Shown one piece after another: positions 5,690 through 5,748 of a DNA stretch of 5,748 nt. This DNA is from UBA1361 sp035647455. Its GTDB lineage: Bacteria; Bacillota_I; Bacilli_A; RFN20; CAG-826. The stretch covers positions 1 to 5,748 of the forward strand of contig DASRNI010000008.1 of the NCBI GenBank assembly GCA_035647455.1, in the 5' to 3' direction. Within the stretch, counting starts at the first letter, position 1. Each line of letters opens with the position of its first letter. Below the pieces are notes generated by a model, which saw only the letters and a program-made list of their open reading frames with translations, ran no database searches and was not told the DNA's origin. Made by a program: the position numbers and the translations under genes.

Positions 5690-5717
5690 TTGCGGTAAAA
5701 TCCGTTTAAGGTATAAT
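5690..5717 (+). promoter_or_regulatory. Probable sigma-A promoter for a gene beyond the window
   Basis: A perfect -10 TATAAT (5712-5717) lies 16 nt after TTGCGG (5690-5695, three of six). The start would be near 5724, giving a purine-rich leader running off the window end. No start codon with an RBS is visible in the remaining bases. In Bacillus mreB follows radC, but nothing here shows what follows. Confidence 0.6.
5700..5711 (+). repeat. Short imperfect repeat, copy 2, in the promoter spacer
   Basis: ATCCGTTTAAGG fills most of the spacer between the -35 and -10 elements of the promoter at 5690-5717 and abuts TATAAT. It is the shorter copy of the unit at 5627-5641. A protein bound here would block RNA polymerase, so it could be an operator half, but only two imperfect copies are seen. 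Confidence 0.35.
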
Positions 5718-5748
5718 GAAATTGAGCAACAGAGAAAAGAAACAACAG

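Noticed and set aside
1..5748. CRISPR arrays, tRNA or rRNA genes, insertion sequences, phage attachment sites
   Set aside because: No regularly spaced repeats, cloverleaf with CCA end, transposase motif or terminal inverted repeats were seen on either strand.

Overview
The window is a compact, one-strand (+) stretch of a Bacillota-type chromosome. It holds the C-terminal part of the ATP-dependent protease Lon, the ribosome-assembly GTPase EngB (YsxC/YihA), valyl-tRNA synthetase (ValS) preceded by a T-box riboswitch, a 60-residue membrane peptide gene that I do not recognise, and the JAMM-domain protein RadC. The lon-engB pair and the valS/radC neighbourhood both recall Bacillus-like gene order, and ValS and the T-box are Bacillus-like in sequence. 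Base composition is roughly 40% GC by eye, and serine is very often AGT. All tryptophans in ValS are TGG, and no gene ends in TGA (four TAA, one TAG), so the standard bacterial code fits and the Mycoplasma UGA=Trp code is not needed. The proteins, Lon especially, depart from Bacillus consensus motifs. My guess is a divergent member of the Bacilli near the Erysipelotrichia/Acholeplasma/RF39 side, held with low confidence.

Layout: 2-1267 is lon, cut by the window edge inside Walker A. engB follows after 2 nt with no visible Shine-Dalgarno, so the two are probably translationally coupled. Positions 1858-2118 form the regulatory gap before valS. It has a promoter, a T-box leader (Stem I with kink-turn and valine specifier, a Stem III hairpin, the T-box sequence, and an antiterminator/terminator switch), then a strong RBS and valS (2119-4704). 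After 41 nt with an A/T-only hairpin and the best RBS in this stretch comes the small membrane peptide gene (4746-4928). Its 3' end overlaps the start of radC (4915-5604). The last 144 nt contain no gene; they carry a good promoter for something downstream and two imperfect copies of a short motif.

Together: uncharged tRNA-Val should switch on valS, and because no terminator is seen between valS and radC, the small peptide and RadC may be co-regulated with it. The least explained element is the small peptide. Its N-terminus matches the spacing of double-glycine (bacteriocin/ComC-type) leaders, but with GY at the cleavage position, followed by one transmembrane helix and a distinctive C-terminal tail.
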